From Thinopyrum elongatum (Eukaryota; Streptophyta; Magnoliopsida; Poales; Poaceae): 64,000 bases of DNA. Under the pieces are notes generated by a model. It saw nothing but the letters and a program-made list of their open reading frames with translations. It was not told where the DNA came from and did not search any database. The translations under genes were made by a program, and so were the position numbers. The DNA lies in NCBI GenBank assembly GCA_011799875.1, contig CM022302.1, forward strand, positions 320,892,144 through 320,956,143, in the 5' to 3' direction. This document shows, in pieces, positions 12,001-22,912 of the stretch (its first letter is position 1; each line of letters begins with the position of its first letter).

Positions 12001-13426
12001 TATAGTTCAGTAAGTTGATAACCCCTTTCCATGCACACACCGTACAGAGGGCCACCATGAGGGTTTCCGCGGCCGCGGACTAAAGCCTGTTATCGGGTCA
12101 GGGGGCATGGGTGTTTCCAGTTGTGACTGCGAGGGGGGCACCCCTTGTAATCCGTGCGTATGAATAGTGATCCCATGCAGGACGTTGGTCTCTCCGTCTT
12201 AGAGTTTTTCTTGAACGATGCTTTGGGTGATTCCTGGCATCCGGAAAGTTAATCTGGTGTGTGCTGGTTAGGAGTGTTTTCAACGCAAAGACCGTAATGG
12301 GAATTAGTCAGTGTCACGGTACTGACTAAAGAAATCCTTTACTTGTGGGTAAAGAGTACACCCTCTGCAGACTTTAAACCTATTCGAATAGCCATGTCCG
12401 CGGTTAAGGGCTACAGTCTGGGTTGGTCAAGTGTCGGTCTTCGGAGGAAAATAATTAAATTGAGCCTGAATTATTTTGCAGGATAATTATTGACACCCTG
12501 ATGTTTCCATGAATATTTTATGCATGTTAAATATTATTATGGTTATGGATATTATTGAGGACTAACCCGTTTCTCTTATTTTGAATTTCCTGAGTGTCTC
12601 AAGGGCTGGCTAGACTACCCCGGGCACTCAAATTTTATTTTCAAGACCTCTCGTGGCGTCTCTCGAGTTAACAGGCGGTTTATCCCGCCACTACTCTTGT
12701 GGACACCCTACTGGCATTTCTCTTCAAGTCCGACCGTGGCGTCACTTGACGCCCGACTAGCATTTCTCTTCAAGACCTCTTCGTGACGTCCCTCGAGTTT
12801 ACAGGTGGTCCCGCCACTACTCTTGTGGACACCCGATTGGCATTTCTTTTATCTTGCTGAATGTCACTTGGGCTGGCTAGACTACCCGTGTCATTCATTT
12901 TCTTTAAGTCTGATCATGACTAACATGCTATGTTCACGTTCATATCATTTTATTGTCATGATTTAAATTTCAGTCAGCATGAGCATATGCATATAGTTTG
13001 GCTCATCATGATCATATATTTTGTCTGCTGCATTCGGTATATCTCTTGTTTAGGATGTTTGCGAGTACATTCAAATGTACTCACTGGCTTGTCCCTGGCT
13101 ATTTACTTGGCCAGGTCAGGATTTCTTCGAGGATTACCACCGCGATGTCTATGCGGAGCCTAGGATTAGCGGCCATGTGGATAGGAGTTATCCGGGTCAG
13201 CTGTTCCTGTGGGAATGGAGCCCCATCGACGTTGGAGAACCACGAGTCATTTCCGTCATCCACCACCGGAATCACTATTGTATCATTAGACCTTTATGGT
13301 CTTGTATCCAATTCTTGTAATAGCTTGGTAATCTGTAACAAGGACGTGTCCACCAGTAACAATAATCCTGGGCTGGTGGTAACACGAGGGGTTAAATTTC
13401 TGGGATATCGTGTCCCGGCCCCGGCA
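9038..13426 (+). mobile_element. S2: 4.4 kb solo LTR with 5-bp target-site duplication
   Basis: It begins TGTAACACCCC at 9038 and ends CCCCGGCA at 13426, flanked on both sides by ctgct (9033-9037 and 13427-13431). Joining the flanks restores the sequence that element C has uninterrupted (complement of about 39280-39310), which proves the borders. No primer-binding site, polypurine tract or second LTR copy is seen inside, so this is a single LTR, probably left by LTR-LTR recombination. It holds an AT-rich left part (9040-9900), a GC-rich promoter-proximal part (9900-11000) and a long AT-rich right part. No gene is supported. Its length resembles Triticeae LARD (Sukkula-type) LTRs; the family is not confirmed. 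Confidence 0.85.
10334..10339 (+). promoter_or_regulatory. TATA box inside LTR S2
   Basis: TATAAG lies within gcctataagaacc, followed by a CT-rich leader (ctctcctcctcccctc near 10375). The related LTR S1 has a box in the same relative region. It is probably the LTR promoter. Confidence 0.5.
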
Positions 13427-13594
13427 CTGCTCGGGCTGACATAAAGCCTAGCGCACGCCATGGAGTCACCATTGCTCCGTTGTCCTGTGTTCCCCTTGCT
13501 CTGCCGAGATCCCCTTTCTCTCGCGCGAGGTTTCTCTAGATCCAAACCAAGCGCAGCCTTTTCCTCTTTATCGCCGGCACTGGCAACTTCGCGA

Positions 13595-16500
13595 ATGGTG
13601 CCTGCCGGGAAAGCGAAGTCCGTAGCCCAGGCCGCGAGTTCCTCTTCCCTCTCGCCGGTGCTCCTAACCTCCACCATCGCCGAGGAGAAGGACATGGATC
13701 CGGTGCTCCCTCTGATAGCCGACGACCACAATGAATGGGGCGCGACCCAGATTTGGCCCGGCTCGGCGGCGCGGCGTGACATGGGGGAGTCTGTCTACCC
13801 CTTCTTGCTTCACAGCATCTATGCTGGGCTGGTCCCGCCCTTCTCCGAGTTATTTTACGCCATCCTTGCGCATTACCAGATCCAAGCCCTCCACCTTCAG
13901 CCCAACTCTATTCTCCTCCTGTCCGTCTTCGCCTTCTACTGCGTGGCTTTTGTGAGCGTGAAGCCCTCGGTGGCGCTCTTCTGCCACTTCTTTAGCCTAC
14001 GGTTCACCGCCCGGGGTCAGCGATCCGCGTGCGTCTCCTTCATTGACGTGCTTAGAGGAAACTCCCTCCTGAATGCCGGGAAGAAGATGGAAGGCTTCCG
14101 GCAGCGCTGGGTCTTCATGGATGCTCGCGGTTCTGACCCGCACTTGATGACTCCGGCGGCGCCGCCTGAGCAGACTCCCGGATGGGGCTCCGCAAAGCTT
14201 GACGACCCTCGAGCCAAGCCCGTCCTGTGGAGGATAGCTTCGCACATGAAGGCAAAGTTGATGGGGGCGGTGATCATGAAGGAGTTCCTGGCGCATCACA
14301 TCGCACCACTCCAAGCGCACACGCTGCCCCTATGGGAGTATGACGGCACGGGGAACGCAATGAAGGTGCAAGCCACCAGCCTGACGGTCAAAGAGCTGGC
14401 CCGGACCTTGTTTACCCTGTTGGGATACATCCCCGGGGAACTCCCCGATGCAGCCGCTCCGCTGTACAGCTGCGGCGACAAGGAGGAGCTCGTCGCGGCC
14501 ATGCCCACCTTTGACGAGCTAGGGCTTGAGCCGTGCGACCGCGCCGATTCGCCCGTGGTACTGTCCTCCGGGGACAACGACAACGACGAGGACTCAGAAG
14601 AAATGGTGGAGGACAACCTCAGGAGGGTGTTCCCATCATTGCATCACTAGCTTCTCCTCGGCCTTGAGGACGATGATGATGCCGATGAGCCTCCACCCAT
14701 GGCTTCCCCAGGCCTCTCCGAGGTGTCTAGGAGGTCAGAATCCGCTCCTCCGTCCGCTCAAGCGTCAGGCGACGTGGCCCCAGGTGAGGGGGCGGCTGAG
14801 CCTCATCCTGCAGGCTCCCCGCGCCCCACCGAGGTGATCGAGGAGGCTGGTTCTGCCTTGCTGGCCGCACAGTCCACGAGCACGGAGACCCCCGCTGGGG
14901 TGGCCGAGCTCTCGCCGACCGGGGTTCCCCATGGGAATCCTAGCAGCCCTCCGGGGGCGACGCCACAGCGAGCCTTGCCGAAGGTCACCCTGAGGATCCC
15001 TGAGGCGGAGCCAGGGCAACACTAGGGAAGAAAGGTAGCTCGCCAGCCACCACGGAGGATAAGAAGAGGAAGTGGACTGCGCCGGACGAGTAAGTACCCT
15101 TACCTTGCCTTTCGATTGCGCGTCAGCAGTCCATATGCTCATACCGTCTCCCCCATGCATCGAACTTGAAGTGGCGGCGCAGAGAATAAGAAGAGGAAGG
15201 TGGTCATCATCTCGAAGGTACCCTTCGTCCTGAGGGCAGCTTGGGTGCTTGGCCGCAACCCTGGCGGGCGCGGGGTTGCACAACACCGGCCCGGCGTCAT
15301 GCTCGGGCACGCGGGCTCCCCTGCACCTGGGAACACGGGCGCCTTGGCTCGTGACAAGGCTCTGCTCGCTCCACTGGGAGGGCCGCTCACTGAAGATGCG
15401 GCGGCTCTGGCTGTGGACAAGGGGGCGGCACCTCTTGCCCCTCCGGCCATCTCGACCATTGCCGCCAGTGATGATGCGGGGCGAGCCGTGGTGCATCCTC
15501 AAGTGATGCCACCGCTGGGAGCTCAGCTGGCCAAGGCGGCAGTCACCCCAGCCTTGCCACGGGAGCCAATCGCGGGGAAGGATCCGGAGCCCCCTGCGCA
15601 ATAAGGAGCCCTCGCACCTTGTGAGCTGCAACACGCTGATCAGGCGCGGGGCTTTGGCCGACGCCCGGGCCGCGTTCGACCGACGTGGGGCCGACTTCTG
15701 GGATGCCAATACCCGCCTTGACAGGGAGTGCCAGAGGCTTGCCTCGGGGTGGCTCCAGCTTGAGACGGCAACCAAGAAGGCCCAGAGCCAGGCCGAGGCT
15801 GCCGCCGTGGAGAATGTGAAGGAACCGCTGGGGCATGAGCAGCTCGTGACCATGCACTCACTGACGCGGAAGCAGCTGCCAGGCGTAGTAGTGAGGTGGA
15901 GGCCAGCTTGAAGACGCTCTAGGAAGAACATACTGCGCGAGCATGGCAACTCCAGCAGCGGTAGGAGGACCTCAAGGCTCGCTAAGTGAAGCTTGCGGAC
16001 CGCGACTCCGAGCTGACAAGGGTGGGCGTCGAGCAGGCCATGGTGCGCGGGCACCTCGAGAAGCTGTAGCAGGAGGTGACTGAAGCCCAAGCGGCTCACG
16101 CTGAGCATGTCTTTGAGGTAAGCGCTCTGCTGGATTCCAGGGAGAAGAATATCTTGGCCGACGCCAAAGCTCAGGCGGTGGCGGACCATGCCGCTCTTCT
16201 CTTAGCTTAGGGCCCGCCAAGCGCTGAGCTCCATATGCAGGGAGGGGTTCAAGGCTCCGCTCGCCACCCCCGACACCGGCTATGCCGAGCTCTCCTCCAA
16301 GCTCATCGCGGAGCTCAAAGGCGTTGCCCAGAAGGTAGACGACATCCTGGAGGCGAAGTATCGCGACCTCTTCTCTGTGGCAGTGACACACGTCTTCAGC
16401 CACCTTTACCTCCATGACCCCGGCTTCAACTTCGGCACTGTGATAGGTCATGTCCCTCGTGAGTCCCGCAAAGCCATGGCGGAGGCTGTGGAGGGCCATG

Positions 16501-16598
16501 TGGCCGTGCTGCTTGGGAAGTTCACGTGCAGCGAGGACGGGGGACCTGTTGGAGCCGAAACAAGCGGCGGCGATAGCGGCGAAAACCATTTTGCTTGA
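13595..16598 (+). pseudogene. A antisense gene: gypsy-type plant transposon protein, decayed
   Basis: This gene runs opposite to A's gag-pol, next to its 3' LTR. I prefer the ATG at 13595 (MVPAGKAKS) because D's antisense protein also begins MAPKK; the frame itself is open from 13460. The first block to 14650 has the signature of the 'putative gypsy type transposon' family (Pfam PF04195 as I recall it): YPFLLHSIYAGLVPPFSELF, then NSILLLSVFAFYC and an acidic tail. Later blocks are a Pro/Ala/Glu region (14699-15025), a helical region (15621-15911) and the C-terminus (to 16598, motif HVFSHLYLHDPGF). A likely intron starts GTAAGT at about 15090. Stops and frame changes between blocks mark it as dead. 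Its biochemical role is unknown. Confidence 0.75.
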
Positions 16599-18287
16599 GA
16601 GCTTTCTTTGTTACCTAGCATCAGTCTGATTCTGCCTCGTGGAGGCATGGGACATTGGTTTGATCTCAGATACTTAATGCTTGTAATAACTATTTGAACT
16701 CCGTAGTTTCCTTCCCGCGCTTGATTTCTTTCCTGCTTGCCTTTGTGCTCTGTGTCGGCAGGGCCCAACCTCGCGCATACCTCTACCGCCGTTGGGATGT
16801 CAGGTCGCAATGCCTGGAAAAAGCCAAGGGGCGAGGGGCTATGGAACTAGTGAAGGCTCCCGAGTCACGATGCTCAGGGGTCCCCCTTTGACGCGCAAGC
16901 AGCCCGCATGACAGAAACGTTGGCAACAGTGAGGTTACCCTGAGGCCTCCCTTATGTAGCTCTCATCGGCCTGCACCTGGGTGTTACGCAAGGAGACTAG
17001 ACGCCAAGGGCCTTGGTGGGGTGACGTGCGCGAAGACAGGCCTGCGAGCCAGAGCCCAGCCACTTGGGTTTTTTAGTGCTGCAGGGACTGACCCGAGCAT
17101 AGGCACCGTGTCCAGCCCCCGCTCATGTGAGGCCCAGGGGAAGCTCACGAGAAGCACTGTTGAAGAATCGAGCAGCGGTCCTGACGTTGATGCTACCCAT
17201 AGTGTGCCCTCAGTTGTTTATCCACCAGCGTGGATCATGGGGCTTCCACTGGGTGTCGGCATGGCCGTATCGCGACCGTTTCCGCCAGCGCGGAGCATGG
17301 GGCTTCCACTGGGCATGGGCATGATCATTGGTGGATCGTTCCGCCAGCGCTGAGCATGGGGCTTCCACTGGGTGTGGGAAATATATCTGTTCAAGAGTCT
17401 CTGGAGCGTGTACAGCTCTATCTCGTTCGTTCGCGTGGCTGGCACGACAGAACTTGTGGAGGTGTTTTAGACACTCATGAACCAGCACGGGGCTTAGGAG
17501 GTCCTACCTCAGGCGGGTTGCGCCTAGTTCCTGGCGCGATCGCTCACTTGTGAATCCTGAGTTGTGATGACCACCTACACCGAATGAACGTCCGGAGGCC
17601 ACCGCATGAGAAGGCCAGACACCAAGGACCCATAGGAGGTGATGTGTACGGGTTGGGCCCGCCAGACAGAGCTCGGTCACTTGGGTTTATCGACGCTTCA
17701 GGGACGGACCCGAGCACAGACGCCGTGCCATGCCTTCTCATGTAACAATATGAGGAAGAACACCCGGTGCGAGGTCCCCACAGTGGTGAATCACCACAAT
17801 CGCGGCTGTACGAACCGAGCCACGCCCCCGCTCGCCCGCTCACGATGAGCTCATAAGAGGACAAGACACCAAGGACCTCAGGAGGTGACGTGCACGGGAG
17901 CTGGCCCGCGAGACAGAGCTTGGTCGCTTGGATTTAACAATGCCGGAGGGACGAACCCGAGCACAGACGCCGTGTCAGCCCTTAGTCATGGGGCGGTCGA
18001 GAGCGAGTCCACACAGGCGCGGCGACTTTCATAGTGATGAAGCACCCACCAAGCAATTTAAGTCATTCGAAAGAATTCATCAAAGTATAACTGAATCCGA
18101 TACATGAACAAAAGCAAGGCAGCTGTAGGGGCGGACCCTTCCCAGCCCAAGGATAATGCAACCCGAGGGGCGCCCTCGATTGAACAAACCAAAAAGTCAC
18201 GTGGCAATGTTGTTACGGTAGCGTCGGGGAAGCCGATGAAGTGTGTCGCGGATGTTCGCTCCTCACGAGCCGGGCGACTCCCGAGGC
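16599..18287. repeat. A spacer between antisense gene and RT, with degenerate repeats
   Basis: Non-coding. A unit of roughly 110 bases occurs three times in the same orientation, at about 17010-17120, 17620-17735 and 17867-17985. Each copy reads accaagg..., aggaggtgacgtg, acccgagcacagacgccgtg or close variants. The same unit occurs in inverted sense in element C at about 37195-37320, in the matching spacer, so it belongs to the family. A separate 60-bp tandem repeat lies inside. The function of the spacer is unknown. Confidence 0.7.
17223..17387 (+). repeat. 60-bp tandem repeat, about 2.75 copies
   Basis: Three successive copies begin near 17223, 17282 and 17341. Each has ccRccagcg, then gcatggggcttccactggg, then a short GC-rich tail; the last copy is cut short. 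The copies differ by a handful of bases. They lie inside A's spacer. Confidence 0.8.
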
Positions 18288-20074
18288 TCAGGAGGCTCGC
18301 GAGGGGTCGGGGCCTCGTGAAGCGCCACCGCTGAGCGCTTGGCCTTGTGAGACTCCAACGTGAGCCGAGCGAGCTGCTGGTACGTGGCACCTGCGTTCAC
18401 TAGGCCGAAGGGCATGCAGATGTAGTTGCTGGGCTAGCCCCTGCTCCGGCTGACGCATGACGGCCAGAAGAGGTCTTGAGAGGTGCCCTGTTGAGTCCTG
18501 GGATGTTGACGTAGACACGCAACTCACCGCCCACGTCGGGGGCAGCAACCGAGCCAGTGGGGCATGCGGGGCGGCGCTCGCCGCGCATGGCCCGCGCTTC
18601 CTGAAGTTTGCTAATCGCCTTGGTGATGAATTACTGTGCTCCTGGTGCCTCGTGCCATGTTCCTTGCTTGTGCAGCGCGCGTCGAAGCACGCCTGCAGGT
18701 GGTTCCCGAGCACCTCCCTTGTTGCACTGGTCAGGTCAGATGCTCTCCAGGTGGGGGCCCCTGAGCCCGTCCTGAGGGAGGCGACGGGCGTGCCTTCCTA
18801 TGCGGGAGGGAGGCACGCCCTGGCAGCAGGCATGGCACCTGAGGTCTCGCCAGCTGCTGCCTTCTTCGCCTCGGGGCGGTTCTTGGGGAGGAGCTGCTTC
18901 TTCTTAGCTGGAACAACCTCAGGGGGCACGATGTCTTCCCCACCATGAGAGTTCTCAACAGCCGCAGCCCAGTAGGCGTGCTCGAGGGAGCAAACCGCAT
19001 CCTTCTCATCACAGGCGATGGTGATGACGCCGCTGCACCCTGGCATCTTGACGATGTTGTAGCCATGGTGGGTTGCCGCCATGAATTTGGCAAGGGTCGG
19101 ATACCCCCGGATGGCGTTGTACGGGAGGCCGATGTGGGCCACGTCAAAGTCGATGAGCTCGGTGTGGTTGTTGTCACGAGTGCCGAAGGTGACTGGGAGG
19201 CGCACCTGCCCCAAGGGAGTGGTGGAGCCGTCAGTCACCCCAGAGAACGGCTTGGTGGGCACGAGTTGATCATAGGGCACTTGAAGTTTCTCGAAGGTCT
19301 CAACAAAGAGCACGTTGAAGCTGGCACCACCATCGAAGAGGGTCTTGGTGACCAAGACGTTGTTGATGGTGGGCATGCACAGCATGGGGAGCACGCCGGC
19401 GGTGGCTGAGCACCTGAGGTGGTCCATGGAATCGAAGGTGAGGCGGTTTGACGCGGGGGCCTGAGCTCCGCCGAGGATGCAAGCTATGGGGTGAGGCTCC
19501 TGGTAGCCCCCAGCCCCCTCGTCTGGCTGGTTGTTGTCGTTCCCACTCGGGGGCGGCGGCAGCGGCGGAAGGCCCGTGTTGCCCTAAGGGCGGACCTCAC
19601 AGAGCTGATCACGCCAGGCACCGTCACGAGGCTGATCGCGCCAGGCACTTTCACGTGGCTGATCGCGCCAGGCATCCTCGCGAGGCTAGTCACGCAGCCC
19701 TGGCGGGGGTTGCGGCTGTCCCAGTGTCCTCCGTCGCGGCTTCCTCCATGGCCGAAGCCACGGTCGCTGCACTCGGGGCGGCGACCTGGGCGCTCGTCAC
19801 GAAGCGCCCTGAGCTCCTGACAGTCATCGGTGTTGTGGGTGCGCACATTGTGGAAGACACAAAACGGGCGGCCATCCTTGGCGGGCTCGTCACGGTCGCG
19901 GCCACACTTCAACTCGGGCTCCGCCGCCAGCACGGCAAGGCCCTTGCATTTCGCCTCCTTGGCCTTGGCCTTCTTGTCATCGGGATTGTCATCGACGGCC
20001 GAATCCACGGTTGCTGCACTCGGGGCGGTGACCTGGGCGCTCGTCATGAAGCGCCCTGAGCTCCTGACAGTCAT
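18288..20074 (-). pseudogene. A gag C-terminus, protease and deleted RT
   Basis: In minus-strand order there is first a gag zinc knuckle (FCVFHNVRTHNTDDCQEL, near 19870-19810). Next comes an aspartic protease (19427-18800) with motif LFDGGASFNVL, then GLPYNAIRGYPTLAKFM. Last is a reverse-transcriptase remnant (about 18600-18370) where a degraded Leu-Asn-Lys motif is followed almost at once by MPFGLVNAGATYQQLARL. The catalytic YxDD part of RT, RNase H and integrase are absent; the sequence passes directly into the spacer. Element C has the same shortened RT. The capsid core is lost at the junction near 20074. Several frameshifts are present. Confidence 0.85.
19743..20074. repeat. Direct duplication of about 80 bp at A's broken end
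   Basis: Bases 19750-19830 and 19997-20074 are near-identical (both contain gctgcactcggggcgg and gagctcctgacagtcatc). The second copy ends exactly where A's sequence stops and WHAM-like sequence begins, so it probably arose in the rearrangement that truncated A. Confidence 0.75.
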
Positions 20075-20796
20075 CCCATTGTTTCAGACCAGCCATGGAG
20101 TGTGCTTGTTGGTTGAGGGGGAGTAAAAACTTTACCATTCTGTTTGGGAACTGCCGATAATGTATGTAGCATGGAAGATACCGAGATCTCTTGGTTGTTA
20201 TCTTGACAATGAAAGCATACCGCTCAAAATTATATTAATCTCTGTTTCAAAAAGCTCGAGCTCTGGCACCTCTGCAAATCCCTGCTTCCCTCTTCAAAGG
20301 GACTATCTGTTTACTTTATGCTGAGTCATCATCCTCTTATAAAAAGCACCAGTTAGAGAGCACCACTGTCATTTTTATGCGTTGTTATTAATTGATATTG
20401 AGCATGACTGTGACTGGATCTCTTTTACCATGAATTACAATGTCTAGTCAGTCCTTGATCTTCAGGGGTGCTCTGCATTTATGTTTTGCGGTCTCAGAAA
20501 GGGCTAGCGAGATACTATTTTGATATATCATATCACGATTGTTTTGAAAAAGTATTGTCATCCAAGATTTATTATTATTGCTCGCTAGTTTGATTATTCC
20601 ATTGATATTAGTAAATGTGAGACCTAAATGTTATTGTGCATATGGTTAGTTCATAATCTTTGCTGAAAACCTGAATGCTGGCTTTACATATTTGCAACAA
20701 CAAGATCAAACAGAGTTTGTAAAAGTTTTTCTTTATCACTTTCAGTTTGTCAACTGAATTGCTTGAGGACATTCAATGGGTTAAGCTTGGGGGAGT
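20075..20796 (+). other. 3' untranslated end and polypurine tract of H
   Basis: AT-rich non-coding sequence ending in ttaagcttgggggag (20781-20795), a polypurine tract directly before the LTR. I see no coding remnant. The left border at about 20075 is a break with element A. Confidence 0.7.
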
Positions 20797-22194
20797 TGAT
20801 ACGTCTCCGTCGTATCTACTTTTCCAAACCCTTTTGCCCTTGTTTTGGACTCTAGTTTGCATGATTTGAATGGAACTAACCCGGACTGACGCTGTTTTTA
20901 GCAGAATTGCCTTGGTGTTATTTTTGTGCAGAAATAAAAGTTCTCGGAATGACCTGAAACTTCACGAAGAATATTTTTGGAATAAATAAAAAATATTGGC
21001 GAAAGAATCAACCAGAGGGGACCCACCGGCTGTTCACAAGGGTGGAGGGCGCCCCCCTAGGGCGCGCCCCCTACCTTGTGGGTCCCCTGGACCTCCACCG
21101 ACCTCAACTCCAACTCTATGTATTCACTTTCAGGGAGAAAAAGATCAGAGAGAAGGATTCATCGCGTTTTACGATACGCAGCCGCCGCCACCTCCTGTTC
21201 TTCATCGGGAAGGCAGATCTGGAGTCCGTTCGGGGCTCTGGAGAAGGGAAATCATCGCCATCATCATCATCAACCATCCTCCATCACCAATTTCATGATG
21301 CTCACCGCCGTGCATGAGTAATTCCATCGTAGGCTTGCTGGACGGTGATGGGTTGGATGAGATTTATCATGTAATCGAGTTAGTTTTGTTAGGTTTTGAT
21401 CCCTAGTATACACTATGTTCTAAGATTGATGTTGCTATGACTTTGCTATGCTTAATGCTTATCACTAGGGCCCGAGTGCCATGATTTCAGATTTGAATCT
21501 ATTATGTTTTCATGAATATATATGTGTTCTTGATCATATCTTGCAAGTTGTAGACACCTATTACATGTTATGATCCGCATACCCCAAGGTGACAATAATT
21601 GGGATTCTTTTCGGTGATTACCGTAGTTTGAGGAGTTCATGTATTCACTAAGTGCTAATGCTTTGGTCCGGTACTCTATTAAAAGGAGGCCTTAATATCC
21701 CTTAGTTTCCATTAGGACCCCGCTGCCACGGGAGGGTAGGACAAAAAATGCTATGCAAGTTCTTTTCCATAAGCACGTATGACTATATTCGGAATACATG
21801 CCTACATTATATTGATGAATTGGAGCTAGTTCTGTGTCACCCTAGGTTATAACTGTTGCATGATGAATGCCATCCGATATAATTATCCATCATTGATCCA
21901 TTGCCTACGAGCTTTTCACATATTGATCTTTGCTACATTACTTTGCCGTTGCCACTGTTACAATTGCTACAAAACTGCAACTGTTACTTTTGCCACTGTT
22001 ACCGTTACTTCCATACTACTTTGCTACTAAAAACTTTGCTGCAGATATTAAGTCTTTCAGGTGTGGTTGAATTGACAACTCAGCTGCTAATACTTGAGAA
22101 TATTCTTTGGCTCCCCTTGTGTCGAATCAATAAATTTGGGTTGAATACTCTACCCTCGAAAACTGTTGCGATCCCTTATACTTTTGGGTTATCA
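20797..22194 (+). repeat. H LTR (1398 bp)
   Basis: Starts TGATACGTCTCCGTCG and ends TTGGGTTATCA. Text near the start (ttttggactctagtttgcatg) and the length fit WHAM-type LTRs of wheat. The primer-binding site follows after 11 bases. Confidence 0.8.
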
Positions 22195-22205
22195 AGACCT
22201 TTTTC

Positions 22206-22223
22206 TAGCGCTGTTGCCGGGGA
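22206..22223 (+). promoter_or_regulatory. Primer-binding site of H
   Basis: TAGCGCTGTTGCCGGGGA differs at two positions from TGGCGCCGTTGCCGGGGA. I know the latter as the Asp-tRNA-type primer site of plant Athila-like Gypsy elements. Confidence 0.75.
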
Positions 22224-22272
22224 GCATAGCTCTATTCTCTGAGTCACTTGGGATTTATATCTGTTGATAACA

Positions 22273-22889
22273 ATGAAGAATTTGAAAGATACCAAAACTA
22301 AGATCTATCCCTCTACTACGAGGGGAGGTAAGGAACTGCCATCTAGCTCTGCACTTGATTCACCTTCTGTTTTCAGTAAACTTGCAACACCTACACCTGC
22401 TATTGATTCTGATATGTCGCATGTTATTGATGATGCTACTTCTGCTATGCATGATGCTTATGATGATACTACTGCTTTGCTTGATAAAACTGTGCCACTG
22501 GGTGAATTACTTGATGAACAACTTGCTAGAGTTACAACTATTGATTATGCTGAAGATGATGATATTTCTGAAACTGAACACTTTGAGACACCTGCTAGAC
22601 CTAGCTCTCCTAGACATGAATTTGTTGTAATACCTGAGGGTTATGTTATGGATGGAGAGGTAGCTAGGTACTTTCTTGCTTGTAAGGATAGAGATGATCT
22701 TAAGAAATTATTATGCAAGTGGAAAGAAAAATCTTTGAATGCTAGAATGCAATATGATCCTAAGTTTGCTACTTCACCTAACTTTGTTACTGATAAGGAT
22801 TTTGAATTCTCTGTCGATCCTGAGTTAATTACTTTGGTTGAATCTGATCCTTTTCATGGTTATGAATCTGAAACTGTTGTGGCACATCT
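22273..22889 (+). pseudogene. H gag, N-terminal part, truncated by J
   Basis: Open from the ATG at 22273 (MKNLKDTKTK). It has an acidic Asp-rich N-terminus and the capsid-entry motif ESDPFHGYESETVVAHL (about 22840-22888), typical of Athila-type gag proteins. Right after that motif the sequence changes to element J and the capsid core is lost. The remaining 205 codons hold no stop, so the break is relatively young or this part is under little decay. Confidence 0.8.
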
Positions 22890-22912
22890 GAAACTATTTC
22901 TGGACCCAAGAA

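Larger units (their letters stand above)
7981..20074 (-). mobile_element. A: internally deleted Tat-type Gypsy element, 5' end lost, carrying solo LTR S2
   Basis: Minus-strand element. From its 3' end it has an LTR (7981-8874), a polypurine tract (complement of 8875-8890), and internal sequence broken at 9037/13427 by S2. It continues with an antisense gene (13595-16598), a spacer, an RT remnant, protease and gag zinc knuckle up to about 20074, where WHAM-like sequence begins. The capsid core, primer site and 5' LTR are missing. Internal sequence and LTR match element C (33046-41174), a related subfamily in plus orientation. Confidence 0.85.
20075..22889 (+). mobile_element. H: WHAM-like Gypsy piece, ordered 3'UTR-LTR-PBS-gag
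   Basis: A single LTR (20797-22194) has a polypurine tract before it and a primer-binding site after it. Internal sequence is therefore present on both sides in the same orientation. The left side is 3' untranslated sequence (20075-20796) and the right side is the start of the internal region with gag. This is the middle of a head-to-tail tandem, not a normal 5' or 3' end. The LTR start text matches my memory of the wheat family WHAM (Athila-like). Confidence 0.75.

Noticed and set aside
14765..16189. 474-codon minus-strand frame opposite A's antisense gene
   Set aside because: It is the mirror frame of the GC-rich antisense gene; composition is that of a reversed coding strand and no domain is recognisable.
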